A DNA stretch of 18,496 bases from DATJXG01 sp035500455 (GCA_035500455.1 DATJXG010000393.1:1-18496); one strand, 5' to 3'; positions 1 through 6,228 are shown, counted from the stretch's first letter. Translations and numbers: made by a program. The notes: generated from the sequence alone by a model not told the origin.

Positions 1-830
1 GTCGGATTCTCGAACGGATGCGAACTGTTGGCGTTGAAGAATCCGCCCCCGTTGGTGCCTAATTCCTTGATGAATTCCTGTGACGCCAGCGGACCTTGAG
101 CGATGGTCTGCGTGCTTACCGTTTGCATCGCAGGCTTGCCGTCAGGGCCCGTTACCGGCTTGCCGTCTGAGCCGGTCTGCGGAATCTGGTAGGGATCGAC
201 CAACTTGGCGGTGTCGTAGGGCTTCAGGTTTTGCACCACACCTTGGGAAACCAGCACCAAAGATCCCAGCAGGCAGAATGGCAAAAGCACCCAAAGAGTG
301 CAGCGAGTGATATCCACCCAGAAGTTGCCGATGGTTTTCTGCTCCCGCCGCGCCACTCCGCGAATAAAAGCGATTGCCAGGGCAATGCCCACCGCGGCCG
401 ACATCCAGTTGTGATAGGCAAGGCCGGCCATCTGCGTGAGATAGCTCATGGTGGTTTCCGGCGTGTAGGCCTGCCAGTTGGTGTTGGTGGTGAACGAAGC
501 CGCAGTGTTGAATGCCAGGTCGGGGGCCACCCCCGCCAGCTTCTGCGGATTGAACGGTAGCCACAGCTGAATGCGCTCGATCAGATACAACACCAACATC
601 GAAACCACGCTGAACAGCAACATGGAGACGGTGTATTCCGTCCAGCGCATTTCGTGATTCTCGTCCACCCAGGTCAGCCGGTACACCAGGCGCTCAATCG
701 GGCGCAGGAGCGGATCAAGGAACGTGCGTTCCCGGTTGAAGACGCGGGCCATGAACAAGCCAAGCGGCTTCGTGATCAGAAAGACGATCAGAAGAAAAAA
801 CAAAATCTGCAACCAGCCGTTCGCGGTCAT
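1..830 (-). CDS. kdpA: Potassium-transporting ATPase subunit A, KdpA (3' end outside window)
   Basis: KdpA is the K+-translocating, channel-like subunit of the KdpFABC P-type ATPase in the inner membrane. The first 276 residues are readable from an ATG at 828-830 with no stop before the window edge, so about half of a protein that is usually near 560 aa is present. Family hallmarks are visible: a first pore loop FNTAASFTTNTNWQ (residues 107-120) and a second, TNGGGFFNANSSHPFENP (259-276), both of the K+ selectivity-filter type. Hydrophobic segments occur near residues 6-22, 68-84, 143-156 and 179-195. Residues 216-240 form a hydrophilic loop with a short internal repeat (SDGKPVT / PDGKPAM). 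The start lies 1 nt after the kdpF stop, so the two are translationally coupled. kdpB and kdpC are expected beyond the left edge. Identification is secure. Confidence 0.96.
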   Translation of the reverse strand, partial: MTANGWLQILFFLLIVFLITKPLGLFMARVFNRERTFLDPLLRPIERLVYRLTWVDENHEMRWTEYTVSMLLFSVVSMLVLYLIERIQLWLPFNPQKLAGVAPDLAFNTAASFTTNTNWQAYTPETTMSYLTQMAGLAYHNWMSAAVGIALAIAFIRGVARREQKTIGNFWVDITRCTLWVLLPFCLLGSLVLVSQGVVQNLKPYDTAKLVDPYQIPQTGSDGKPVTGPDGKPAMQTVSTQTIAQGPLASQEFIKELGTNGGGFFNANSSHPFENP

Positions 831-831
831 T

Positions 832-921
832 TCAGAATTTCTCCGGCCGCAGCAGCGCGTAAGCCAGATAAGCCAGCAGCAGCGCGCTTACCAGCAGCAT
901 CACCAGATCTTGCAGGCCCAC
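832..921 (-). CDS. kdpF: Potassium-transporting ATPase small subunit KdpF
   Basis: KdpF is the roughly 29-aa single-helix peptide that stabilises the KdpABC complex in the membrane. From the GTG at 919-921 the product is 29 aa, the length of the E. coli protein, with one helix and the family-like end LAYLAYALLRPEKF. An in-frame ATG two codons upstream (925-927) would give 31 aa. That ATG directly abuts the AGGAGG ribosome-binding site with no spacer, whereas the GTG sits 6 nt after it, so GTG is preferred. The TGA stop is separated by 1 nt from the kdpA ATG. The position immediately before kdpA supports the call. Confidence 0.88.
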   Translation of the reverse strand: MGLQDLVMLLVSALLLAYLAYALLRPEKF

Positions 922-931
922 GTTCATCCTC

Positions 932-1018
932 CTAGCGCACGCGATCGCAGAAGCGCACATAGGCGATCGAAATCGCGAAGAAAAGCAGGGTTACCAGTAC
1001 GAAGGCAATATCTCGCAT
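932..1018 (-). CDS. 28-aa single-helix membrane peptide upstream of kdpF
   Basis: This short ORF starts at ATG 1016-1018 and stops at TAG 932-934, 10 nt before the preferred kdpF GTG. It begins MRDIAFVLVTLLFFAIS and continues with AYVRFCDRVR, so it is one strongly hydrophobic helix followed by a basic tail with a single Cys. A clear GAGGAG Shine-Dalgarno lies about 8 nt before the ATG. Placement inside the kdp operon suggests an accessory peptide for the transporter. Small single-helix ORFs just before kdpF are, as far as I recall, seen in other bacteria, but I cannot name a family. Function is unknown. Its 5' end overlaps the 97-aa ORF by 28 nt in another frame. Confidence 0.66.
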   Translation of the reverse strand: MRDIAFVLVTLLFFAISIAYVRFCDRVR

Positions 1019-1284
1019 GAATCTTTCTCCTCGATGTGCAACCGGTTCACCCCCGGAATGGTGGATATGGCCCAGACCAGCCGCATCCGGCTTTCGCCGG
1101 GCGCCGGAATGCGTTGCACTGGCGGATGAATCGCCCCGCCCGTCTCCAGTCCCGAGTGCAACAGCTTCTCCCGGGCCAGGCGCTGTGACCAGGCGGTTTC
1201 ATCACGCACCAGCCCGGTCAGAAACCAGAGCAGGAAGGCAATCGCCGCAGCCGCGACTCCGAGGAAAGCATAACTTGCAAGCAT
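991..1284 (-). CDS. Hypothetical 97-aa membrane-anchored protein at the head of the kdpFABC operon
   Basis: The ORF starts at ATG 1282-1284, preceded by GGAGG at 1293-1297 with 8 nt spacing. The product begins MLASYAFLGVAAAAIAFLLW, giving one hydrophobic segment (about residues 4-26) and then a charged cytoplasmic-looking part of about 70 residues with no motif I recognise. It is the first ORF after the putative KdpE-controlled region and overlaps the 28-aa ORF by 28 nt, so the two would be translationally coupled. The C-terminal codons also carry the Shine-Dalgarno of the next ORF. It is credible because of its ribosome-binding site, N-terminal helix and position, but no homologue family is known to me. 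It could instead be a shorter protein or a leader peptide. Confidence 0.6.
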   Translation of the reverse strand: MLASYAFLGVAAAAIAFLLWFLTGLVRDETAWSQRLAREKLLHSGLETGGAIHPPVQRIPAPGESRMRLVWAISTIPGVNRLHIEEKDSCEILPSYW

Positions 1285-1348
1285 GTTACACGCCTCCAGG
1301 CGTCATAGTGATTCGATCATCCGGGGCGTAAGAATGGGCTAAAAGGTC

Positions 1349-1367
1349 CGTAAAGACTTCGTAAAGA
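1349..1367. promoter_or_regulatory. Candidate KdpE operator: 11-bp phased direct repeat CGTAAAGA
   Basis: CGTAAAGA occurs at 1349-1356 and again at 1360-1367, exactly 11 bp apart, which is one helical turn and the spacing typical of OmpR/PhoB-family sites. A related CGTAAGAA lies at 1327-1334, 22 bp further along on the same phase, and an inverted CTTTACG at 1388-1394. The repeats sit about 65-85 bp upstream of the first structural ORF of the kdp operon, between it and kdpE. Binding by KdpE is inferred from position and repeat geometry only. I could not settle on a -10/-35 pair here. Confidence 0.4.
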
Positions 1368-1396
1368 AGTGCAGTCTCTACGCAAGGCTTTACGCT

Positions 1397-1435
1397 GAGA
1401 ACCGGGAACTGCGAACCGGCAACTGGGCTTCACCC
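1397..1435 (+). repeat. GRGAACY heptamer array, copy 1
   Basis: Four consecutive heptamers (GAGAACC, GGGAACT, GCGAACC, GGCAACT) at 1397-1424 are followed by the tail GGGCTTCACCC. The same layout of four heptamers plus an 11-bp tail occurs twice more in the window. This copy is inverted relative to the one at 1515-1553, and together they bracket 79 bp between kdpE and the kdp structural genes. Confidence 0.75.
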
Positions 1436-1514
1436 AAATGGCTCAATCTAATACGAGCACGGGGGTGCTGATTCGACAGTTTGAAAGGCTGCTGAAAGGA
1501 GTGGGCGATTTTCT

Positions 1515-1553
1515 GAGTGAAACCCAGTTCCCAGTTCTCGGTTTCCAGTTCTC
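1515..1553 (-). repeat. GRGAACY heptamer array, copy 2, overlapping the kdpE stop codon
   Basis: Read on the minus strand, GAGAACT, GGAAACC, GAGAACT and GGGAACT (1553 down to 1526) lead into a GGGTTTCACTC-like tail. The first base of the array is the middle base of the kdpE TGA stop (1552-1554), so the element abuts the gene directly. With the inverted copy at 1397-1435 it could fold into a long imperfect hairpin downstream of kdpE. Confidence 0.75.
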
Positions 1554-2250
1554 AGTCGCCGGGATCGAAACGATAGCCGACCCAGGGCTCAGTGAGAAGA
1601 TATTTCGGGGAAGCGGGATCGGACTCGATTTTCTTGCGGAGCTGCCCTACGAAGACGCGCAGATACTCCGGCTGTTCCGTGCTGTTCGGCCCCCAGACGG
1701 CGGCCAGCAGCGCCCGATGAGTGATCACCTTGCCGGGATTCTTCGCCATGTACACCAGCAGATCGAACTCCTTGGGAGTGAGGTGCACTTCCTGCCCCGC
1801 CACACTCACCAGGCGGCTGGCGAGATCGATGTGAAAATCGCCCGCCGAGATTTCCAGCGGGGCCGATTCCGCCGGAGCGGCCCGCCGCAGATGAGCACGA
1901 ATGCGCGCGAGCAGTTCATTCACGCTGAAAGGCTTGGTCACGTAGTCATCCGCCCCGGCATCGAGGGCTTCCACCTTGGCGCGATCCTGGCCCCGCACTG
2001 AGAGCACAATCACCGGAATCTGCGAGGTCTGGCGAATACGCTTGCACAAGCCGACACCATCGAGGTTGGGCATGGCCAGATCGGTGATGACCAGTTGCGG
2101 CGTCCAGTCCTTCATGATCTCGAGCGCCATCTCGCCATCATTGGCCACCCGGATGTCATAGCCCTGCGCGGAAAGCGTGGTGCGCAGAACGCGCGTGATC
2201 TGGGTTTCGTCGTCCACGACGAGAATACGGCTGTGGCTGGGGGCGGCCAA
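1552..2250 (-). CDS. kdpE: Response regulator KdpE (OmpR family)
   Basis: KdpE is the DNA-binding partner of the KdpD sensor and activates kdpFABC when K+ is limiting. The 232-aa product has a receiver domain (residues 8-122) with acidic pocket D13-D14, phospho-acceptor D57 in ITDLAMPN, S84 and K106 in DDYVTKPF. A winged-helix domain follows (about 133-229), with the typical LTPKEFDLLVYMAKNPGKV and the C-terminal hairpin VGYRF. The start is a TTG at 2248-2250, 1 nt after the kdpD N-terminal gene stop. No ATG or GTG fits before the receiver domain, and AGGAG lies about 10 nt upstream. The short gap to kdpD implies co-transcription. The stop codon overlaps a dispersed heptamer repeat. Confidence 0.95.
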   Translation of the reverse strand: MAAPSHSRILVVDDETQITRVLRTTLSAQGYDIRVANDGEMALEIMKDWTPQLVITDLAMPNLDGVGLCKRIRQTSQIPVIVLSVRGQDRAKVEALDAGADDYVTKPFSVNELLARIRAHLRRAAPAESAPLEISAGDFHIDLASRLVSVAGQEVHLTPKEFDLLVYMAKNPGKVITHRALLAAVWGPNSTEQPEYLRVFVGQLRKKIESDPASPKYLLTEPWVGYRFDPGD

Positions 2251-2251
2251 G

Positions 2252-3376
2252 TCAGCGCATCTCCTGGGTCACGATATGCACATCGACAGACGGGGCGTCG
2301 CGCAAGAACTTGTGAATCGCCGACCAGTACAGATAGCGCTTCCAACCCTTGGTGGCGGAGCGCCCGAAAACCACGTGCGTCACATGCTGCGTGCGTACGA
2401 AAGCGGCTACGCGTTCGGCGACGTTACCCGCCTCCAGGCGCACAACTTTCGCGCCCACACTTTCGGCAAAGCGGATATTGTCCGCCAGGGTTTTCTGATT
2501 TTCGTCGCTGGTATCGGCGGGAACATCGACATAAACGACATAGAGTTCCGCATCGATGGCCTGCGCCATGCGCGCCCCGCGGGCGATCAGATACTGCGCC
2601 ACGGGATTCGAGCTGATGCAGACCGCGATGCGCTCGCGCACGATCAGCGGTTTACCGTCTTCGGTTTGAAGGTTCTCCAGGCTGTGGTCCACCGCCTGGG
2701 CCACCTGTCGCAGGGCCAGTTCGCGCAGGGCAATCAGGTTCGGCGTGCGGAAAAAATTGGCCAGGGCGCGCTCGGCCCGTTCCACCGGGTAAATATCGCC
2801 ACGCTTCATGCGGGTCTGCAGGGCCTGCGGCGTCAGGTCGGCCATCACGATTTCGCCCGCCCGCTGGACAACCCAGTCCGGAACGGTCTCGCGCACCTGC
2901 ACACCCGTGAGCTGGCGAATCGTCGGCGCCAGGCTTTCGATGTGCTGCACGTTCATAGTGGAAACCACATCGATGCCAGCATCCAGAATCTCGAAGATAT
3001 CTTCATAGCGCTTGTGGTGCTTGCTGCCCTCGATGTTGGTATGCGCGAGTTCATCGATGAGCGCGATCTGCGGGTTGCGCGCCAGAATCGCGTCAACGTC
3101 CATCTCTTCGAAGGTGGTGCCTTTGTATTCCAGCTGCTTGCGCGGCACCGATTCCAGCCGGGAAGCCAGCTCGGCCGTGACCTTGCGGCCGTGAGTTTCC
3201 ACCACCCCGATGACCACATCCTCCCCGCGGCTGCGCCGCCGGAAGCCTTCGCTCAGCATCTGGTAGGTTTTGCCGACGCCCGGAGCATAGCCGAGGAAGA
3301 GCTTAAAAATGGCCTGGCGCTTGGCCGGCGCCACCTCCTCCAGCCACTGGTCTGGGGTCTTGTTCATTTGCGACAT
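2252..3376 (-). CDS. kdpD: KdpD N-terminal sensor protein (KdpD ATP-binding domain + USP), lacking the kinase half
   Basis: This 374-aa soluble protein corresponds to the cytoplasmic N-terminal half of KdpD. The KdpD domain (about 19-235) has Walker A GYAPGVGKT (29-37), the signature VVETHGRK (58-65), Walker B IALIDELAHTN (104-114), STMNVQH and QVRETVPD. A universal-stress-protein domain follows (about 247-374). There is no transmembrane segment, HisKA or HATPase before the stop, whereas the usual KdpD is about 890 aa. The start MSQMNKTP (ATG 3374-3376) is preferred because the longer frame to 3517 runs into the divergent kinase gene with low-quality sequence; MNK at 3365-3367 is an alternative. 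It is followed 1 nt later by kdpE. It probably acts with the divergent DUF4118 kinase. Confidence 0.93.
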   Translation of the reverse strand: MSQMNKTPDQWLEEVAPAKRQAIFKLFLGYAPGVGKTYQMLSEGFRRRSRGEDVVIGVVETHGRKVTAELASRLESVPRKQLEYKGTTFEEMDVDAILARNPQIALIDELAHTNIEGSKHHKRYEDIFEILDAGIDVVSTMNVQHIESLAPTIRQLTGVQVRETVPDWVVQRAGEIVMADLTPQALQTRMKRGDIYPVERAERALANFFRTPNLIALRELALRQVAQAVDHSLENLQTEDGKPLIVRERIAVCISSNPVAQYLIARGARMAQAIDAELYVVYVDVPADTSDENQKTLADNIRFAESVGAKVVRLEAGNVAERVAAFVRTQHVTHVVFGRSATKGWKRYLYWSAIHKFLRDAPSVDVHIVTQEMR

Positions 3377-3411
3377 TCTTACTTGATCGCGCGGCAAAAG
3401 TCGAATCCGGC

Positions 3412-3417
3412 TACAAT
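3412..3417 (+). promoter_or_regulatory. Possible -10 box (TACAAT) of the split KdpD kinase gene
   Basis: TACAAT lies in the 54-bp gap between the two divergent kdpD halves, 13 nt before the ATG at 3431 and 7 nt before an in-frame GTG at 3425. Transcription would start at or very near the start codon. No good -35 is seen at 17 bp spacing; TTGATC is 23 bp upstream. Confidence 0.3.
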
Positions 3418-3430
3418 CGTGCGCGTGAAG

Positions 3431-4864
3431 ATGGGCAATCTGCGATCCGTGCTGCGCTACCTGGCGGTGGTTGTCCTGGCCACCGCTCTCGTGCTGTTCT
3501 TTCGCCGCCTGATTCACGTGAACCCCACGACCGTGGCCCTGACCCTGTTATTGAGCGTGCTCGTGGTTTCGACTCTCTGGGGCTTGCGCTACGCCCTGTT
3601 GTTGGCGGTTCTGGCCACCCTGGTTTTCAATTTCTACTTCCTTCCGCCGGTCGGCACGTTCACCATCGCCGATCCTCAGAATTGGGTGGCGATGTTTGCC
3701 TTTCTCGCCACCGCGCTCGTGGCCAGTGAACTCTCCGAGCGGGCGCGACGCGAGGCCAGCAACGCCAACCAGCGCCGCCGTGACGTGGAACGGCTCTTCG
3801 CTTTCAGCCAGCGTCTGCTGGCTACCGACAACATGCTCGAACTGCTGAACGCGATCCCCACCTACATGAACGAAGTCCTGGGAGCGAAAGCGTCGGCCAT
3901 TTATCTCGCAGGATCGCAGACGACTTACCGCTCGGACTCCAAGTCCGAAGAGCCGAATACAGAAGACCTCAAGGCCGTAAGCGCCCGGGGGGAAGTGGTT
4001 CTGGACCGTGGCCATGGATTGTCGATCGCGCCGCTTCGTCTGGGCGTTCGTCTGACTGGAGCCATTGGGATCCTGGGGCCGAACCTATCGCGGGAGACTC
4101 TCGAAGCCTTGGGTGGACTGGCGGCCATTGCCATTGAGCGCGCGGGCGTGATCGAAAAACTGGGTAAGGCGGAAGCCGCGCGGCAGAGCGAGAATCTGCG
4201 CGCCGCGCTTCTGGATTCGGTGACCCACGAACTGCGCACCCCGCTGACCGGGATCAAGGCCGCGGTGACCAGCCTGATGTCGGACCTTCAGCTGGATGAC
4301 GGGCAGCGCAAGGAGTTGCTGACCGTGATCAACGAAGAGAGCGACCGGTTAAACCACCTGGTGGGTGAAGCCGCCGAGATGGCGCAGCTGGATGCGCACG
4401 TGGAGTTGAATCTGCAGCCGGCTTCGATCACGCAGGTGATCCAGGTCGCGGTGGAGCAGTCGGCGGCGGTGCTGGGCAAACATCCTGTCGAAGTGCGCGC
4501 TCCCGATTCTCCTCTCCCCACAGTGCGAATGGATGTGGAAAGAATCGCGGAAGTCTTACGCCAGATGCTGGACAATGCCGCCAAGTACTCTGCCCCCGAG
4601 GCGGCGATCGTCGTTACCACTGAGGTGCGCGGGCAACAGGTGATCGTCAGCGTCGCTGACCACGGGCCCGGAATTGACGAATTCGAGCAGCCGCTGGTGT
4701 TCGAAAAGTTTTATCGCGGACGCGACCTGCGCTATCGCGTGCAGGGCACAGGCATGGGGTTGGCTATTGCCAAAGCGATCGTGGAAGCGCACGGCGGCGC
4801 GATCGGCGTAACCAGCCAGTTAGGGCACGGTTCGGTATTCTCGGTGAGCTTGCCGGTTAGCTGA
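3431..4864 (+). CDS. DUF4118 sensor histidine kinase equivalent to the KdpD C-terminal half
   Basis: This 477-aa inner-membrane kinase has the layout of the C-terminal part of KdpD. Four closely spaced helices (about 6-24, 31-50, 53-71, 85-101) form the DUF4118 module, with NFYFLPPVGTFTIADPQNW between helices 3 and 4. A GAF-like linker follows (about 125-235), then HisKA with phospho-acceptor H266 in SVTHELRTPLTGIKA. The HATPase domain has N box MLDNAAKYS, G1 DHGPGI and G2 GTGMGLAIAKAIVEAHGG. It is divergent from the gene for the missing N-terminal KdpD/USP half, 54 bp away, so phosphorylation of KdpE is the natural inference. ATG at 3431 is chosen; GTG at 3425 is possible. The frame stays open far upstream only because it lies antisense to kdpD. 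It could alternatively be an orphan kinase. Confidence 0.92.
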   Translation: MGNLRSVLRYLAVVVLATALVLFFRRLIHVNPTTVALTLLLSVLVVSTLWGLRYALLLAVLATLVFNFYFLPPVGTFTIADPQNWVAMFAFLATALVASELSERARREASNANQRRRDVERLFAFSQRLLATDNMLELLNAIPTYMNEVLGAKASAIYLAGSQTTYRSDSKSEEPNTEDLKAVSARGEVVLDRGHGLSIAPLRLGVRLTGAIGILGPNLSRETLEALGGLAAIAIERAGVIEKLGKAEAARQSENLRAALLDSVTHELRTPLTGIKAAVTSLMSDLQLDDGQRKELLTVINEESDRLNHLVGEAAEMAQLDAHVELNLQPASITQVIQVAVEQSAAVLGKHPVEVRAPDSPLPTVRMDVERIAEVLRQMLDNAAKYSAPEAAIVVTTEVRGQQVIVSVADHGPGIDEFEQPLVFEKFYRGRDLRYRVQGTGMGLAIAKAIVEAHGGAIGVTSQLGHGSVFSVSLPVS

Positions 4865-4907
4865 TAGCTAAGGTTAAACTCGGATCGGGGGATACTCGCA
4901 GCCGATG

Positions 4908-5009
4908 CTGTCATCCCGAGCGCAGCGAGGGATCTGGGTTCTCGCCTTCGCCATCGGCAATGCCGCTGGAAACGAACACCCAGATCCCTCGCTGCGCTCG
5001 GGATGACAG
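4908..5009. repeat. Perfect 32-bp inverted repeat (TCATCCCGAGCG family) in a convergent gap
   Basis: The left arm 4908-4939 begins CTGTCATCCCGAGCGCAGCG and is exactly complementary over 32 bases to the right arm 4978-5009, with a 38-nt loop. It fills most of the gap between the plus-strand kinase and the minus-strand epimerase-like gene. As RNA it would form a very stable hairpin from either strand and could block read-through in both directions, although there is no T-tract. A diverged relative lies at 15325-15402. Similar elements are widespread in bacterial genomes. Confidence 0.9.
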
Positions 5010-5052
5010 TGCGGTGGTTTCGCGAAACCTGTGGAGTCGTCTGCCCTTTGGC

Positions 5053-5943
5053 CTAATGCCGCCGGCAAATCTCTCGTAGGGTTGCCCCAAGGTCGGTAAA
5101 TCTGAACTCGAATCCGCTGGCAACGAGCTTCGCCGGCTGGACTCGCTGGCTCGCGAGCAACAGTTCGTCTCCCATTTCACCGAAGGCCAGCCGCGCCGCA
5201 AATGCCGGCATTGGAAAAATCGTAGGCCGCGAAAGCGCCGCGCCGAGAGCCTTGGTGAACTCCGCGTTGGTCGCCGGATTCGGCCCCACCACATTCACCG
5301 GCCCACGAACCTCAGCATTCAAAGTGTGCAGGATCGCCCCGGCCACATCGGCGATGTGAATCCAGCTCCACCACTGGCGGCCATCACCCACGCGCCCGCC
5401 CAGTCCCAGGCGGAATGGCAGCAGCATCTTCGGCAGTGCTCCGCCTTCAGGGCTCAGCACTAATCCAAACCGGGTGTGCACGGTGCGAATGCCGGCCTGC
5501 GCCGCAGCTTGAGCCGCCTCCTCCCACTGCCGGCAGACCTCGGCAAGAAACCCGCTGCCCGAAGCGCTTTCTTCGCGAAGAACCTCGTCGCCGCGATTGC
5601 CGTAATAACCGACCGCGGAAGCCGCGACCAAGACTCGCGGGCGCGAAGAAGCTCTGGCCAAAGCCTCGGCCAGCCGGCGCGTTCCCTGCACCCGGCTTTC
5701 GAGAATTTGCCGTTTCTTGGCGGCGGTCCAGCGGCCGACAATCGACTCGCCGGCCAGGTGCACCACGGCATCGAAACCCGAAACCAGGTTCGGAGACAAC
5801 TCCTGCGCGGGATCCCAAACAATCCGGCCTTCCCCCTGGCCGCGGGTCAAGCTCACAACGTCGTAATCGCTGGAGCGGAACGCTCTCAGCAGCGCCGATC
5901 CAATCAGCCCCGAGGCCCCGCTCACCAAAATTCGACGCTTCAT
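5053..5943 (-). CDS. TIGR01777-family NAD(P)-dependent epimerase-like protein (YfcH type)
   Basis: This 296-aa cytosolic protein is of the atypical short-chain dehydrogenase/epimerase superfamily. The N-terminal Rossmann motif is ILVSGASGLIGSALL (residues 5-19). Further family features are VHLAGESIVGRWTAAKKRQI, the VGYYGNRGDEVLREES segment, the GGRVGDGRQWWSWIHIADVA motif and GPVNVVGPNPATNAEFT. The last 50 or so residues form the DUF1731-type tail (RLAFGEMGDELLLASQRVQP). The length matches the family (about 295-300 aa). The start MKRRILVSG (ATG 5941-5943) is used; an ATG eight codons upstream (5967) adds an unlikely leader. No strong Shine-Dalgarno is present. The substrate is unknown for the family. 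It is monocistronic, convergent with the kinase and divergent from the Rel gene. Confidence 0.9.
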   Translation of the reverse strand: MKRRILVSGASGLIGSALLRAFRSSDYDVVSLTRGQGEGRIVWDPAQELSPNLVSGFDAVVHLAGESIVGRWTAAKKRQILESRVQGTRRLAEALARASSRPRVLVAASAVGYYGNRGDEVLREESASGSGFLAEVCRQWEEAAQAAAQAGIRTVHTRFGLVLSPEGGALPKMLLPFRLGLGGRVGDGRQWWSWIHIADVAGAILHTLNAEVRGPVNVVGPNPATNAEFTKALGAALSRPTIFPMPAFAARLAFGEMGDELLLASQRVQPAKLVASGFEFRFTDLGATLREICRRH

Positions 5944-6053
5944 GTGACAGCACCGCCTGAGGGCCAATCTACCAGAGCAACATGTCGTTCGGGGGAAACA
6001 TAACTATCGAATTTCCCGAAGCTCCCAAAATTGTTGACCGATCTTCATTTGTG

Positions 6054-6110
6054 CTCTTTGCGTTCTTTGCGGTTATCCAAGCAATATCCAACCGCAAAGA
6101 GCGCAAAGAA
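6054..6110. repeat. CTTTGCG-type imperfect inverted repeat
   Basis: CTCTTTGCGTTCTTTGCGGTT at 6054-6074 pairs with AACCGCAAAGAGCGCAAAGAA at 6090-6110 with 15 nt between, mismatched at about three positions. Each arm itself holds a tandem CTTTGCG. It lies in the divergent gap between the epimerase-like gene and the Rel gene, upstream of the Rel promoter candidate. Such elements are common in GC-rich genomes; no role is evident. Confidence 0.8.
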
Positions 6111-6159
6111 AATACGCTGCGCAGCCCGCACAAACCCCGCCTGCATCAACAGGCAACGT

Positions 6160-6165
6160 TATAAT
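6160..6165 (+). promoter_or_regulatory. Possible -10 box (TATAAT) upstream of the Rel gene
   Basis: A consensus TATAAT lies 63 nt before the chosen ATG of the (p)ppGpp synthetase/hydrolase gene, which would leave a leader of about 55 nt. No convincing -35 hexamer is seen 16-18 bp upstream, so the call rests on the -10 match and position alone. Confidence 0.32.
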
Positions 6166-6228
6166 GAATGCAAGGGGATTTGCGCCGCACTTCTGGCCTC
6201 TTCCGCAATATTGCGGGCCCAGCTCATC

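Noticed and set aside
142..564. Minus-strand 140-aa ORF inside kdpA
   Set aside because: It is in a different frame from the clear KdpA reading, which continues through the window edge.
1456..1469. AGCAC-GGGG-GTGCT hairpin between kdpE and the kdp operon
   Set aside because: It has only a 5-bp stem, with no T-tract on either strand. Too weak to call a terminator on its own.
1285..1551. Considered a c-di-AMP (ydaO-type) riboswitch upstream of the kdp operon
   Set aside because: I could not find the paired-helix layout or conserved loops of that class. The available leader between a plausible promoter and the first ATG looks far too short.
1397..1553. Heptamer arrays considered as a CRISPR array
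   Set aside because: The units are 7 bp and contiguous, without spacers of constant length, and no cas gene is present.
1438..2001. Plus-strand 187-aa ORF starting in the kdpE/kdp gap
   Set aside because: Most of it is antisense to the kdpE DNA-binding domain, and it begins with translated repeat sequence. There is no Shine-Dalgarno and no recognisable domain.
2177..3430. Plus-strand open frame running 418 codons upstream of the kinase start, giving an apparent 895-aa protein
   Set aside because: It is antisense to kdpE and kdpD, whose domains are unmistakable. The added sequence resembles no domain, and the kinase homology begins only at the MGNLRS start. Long antisense frames are expected at this GC content.
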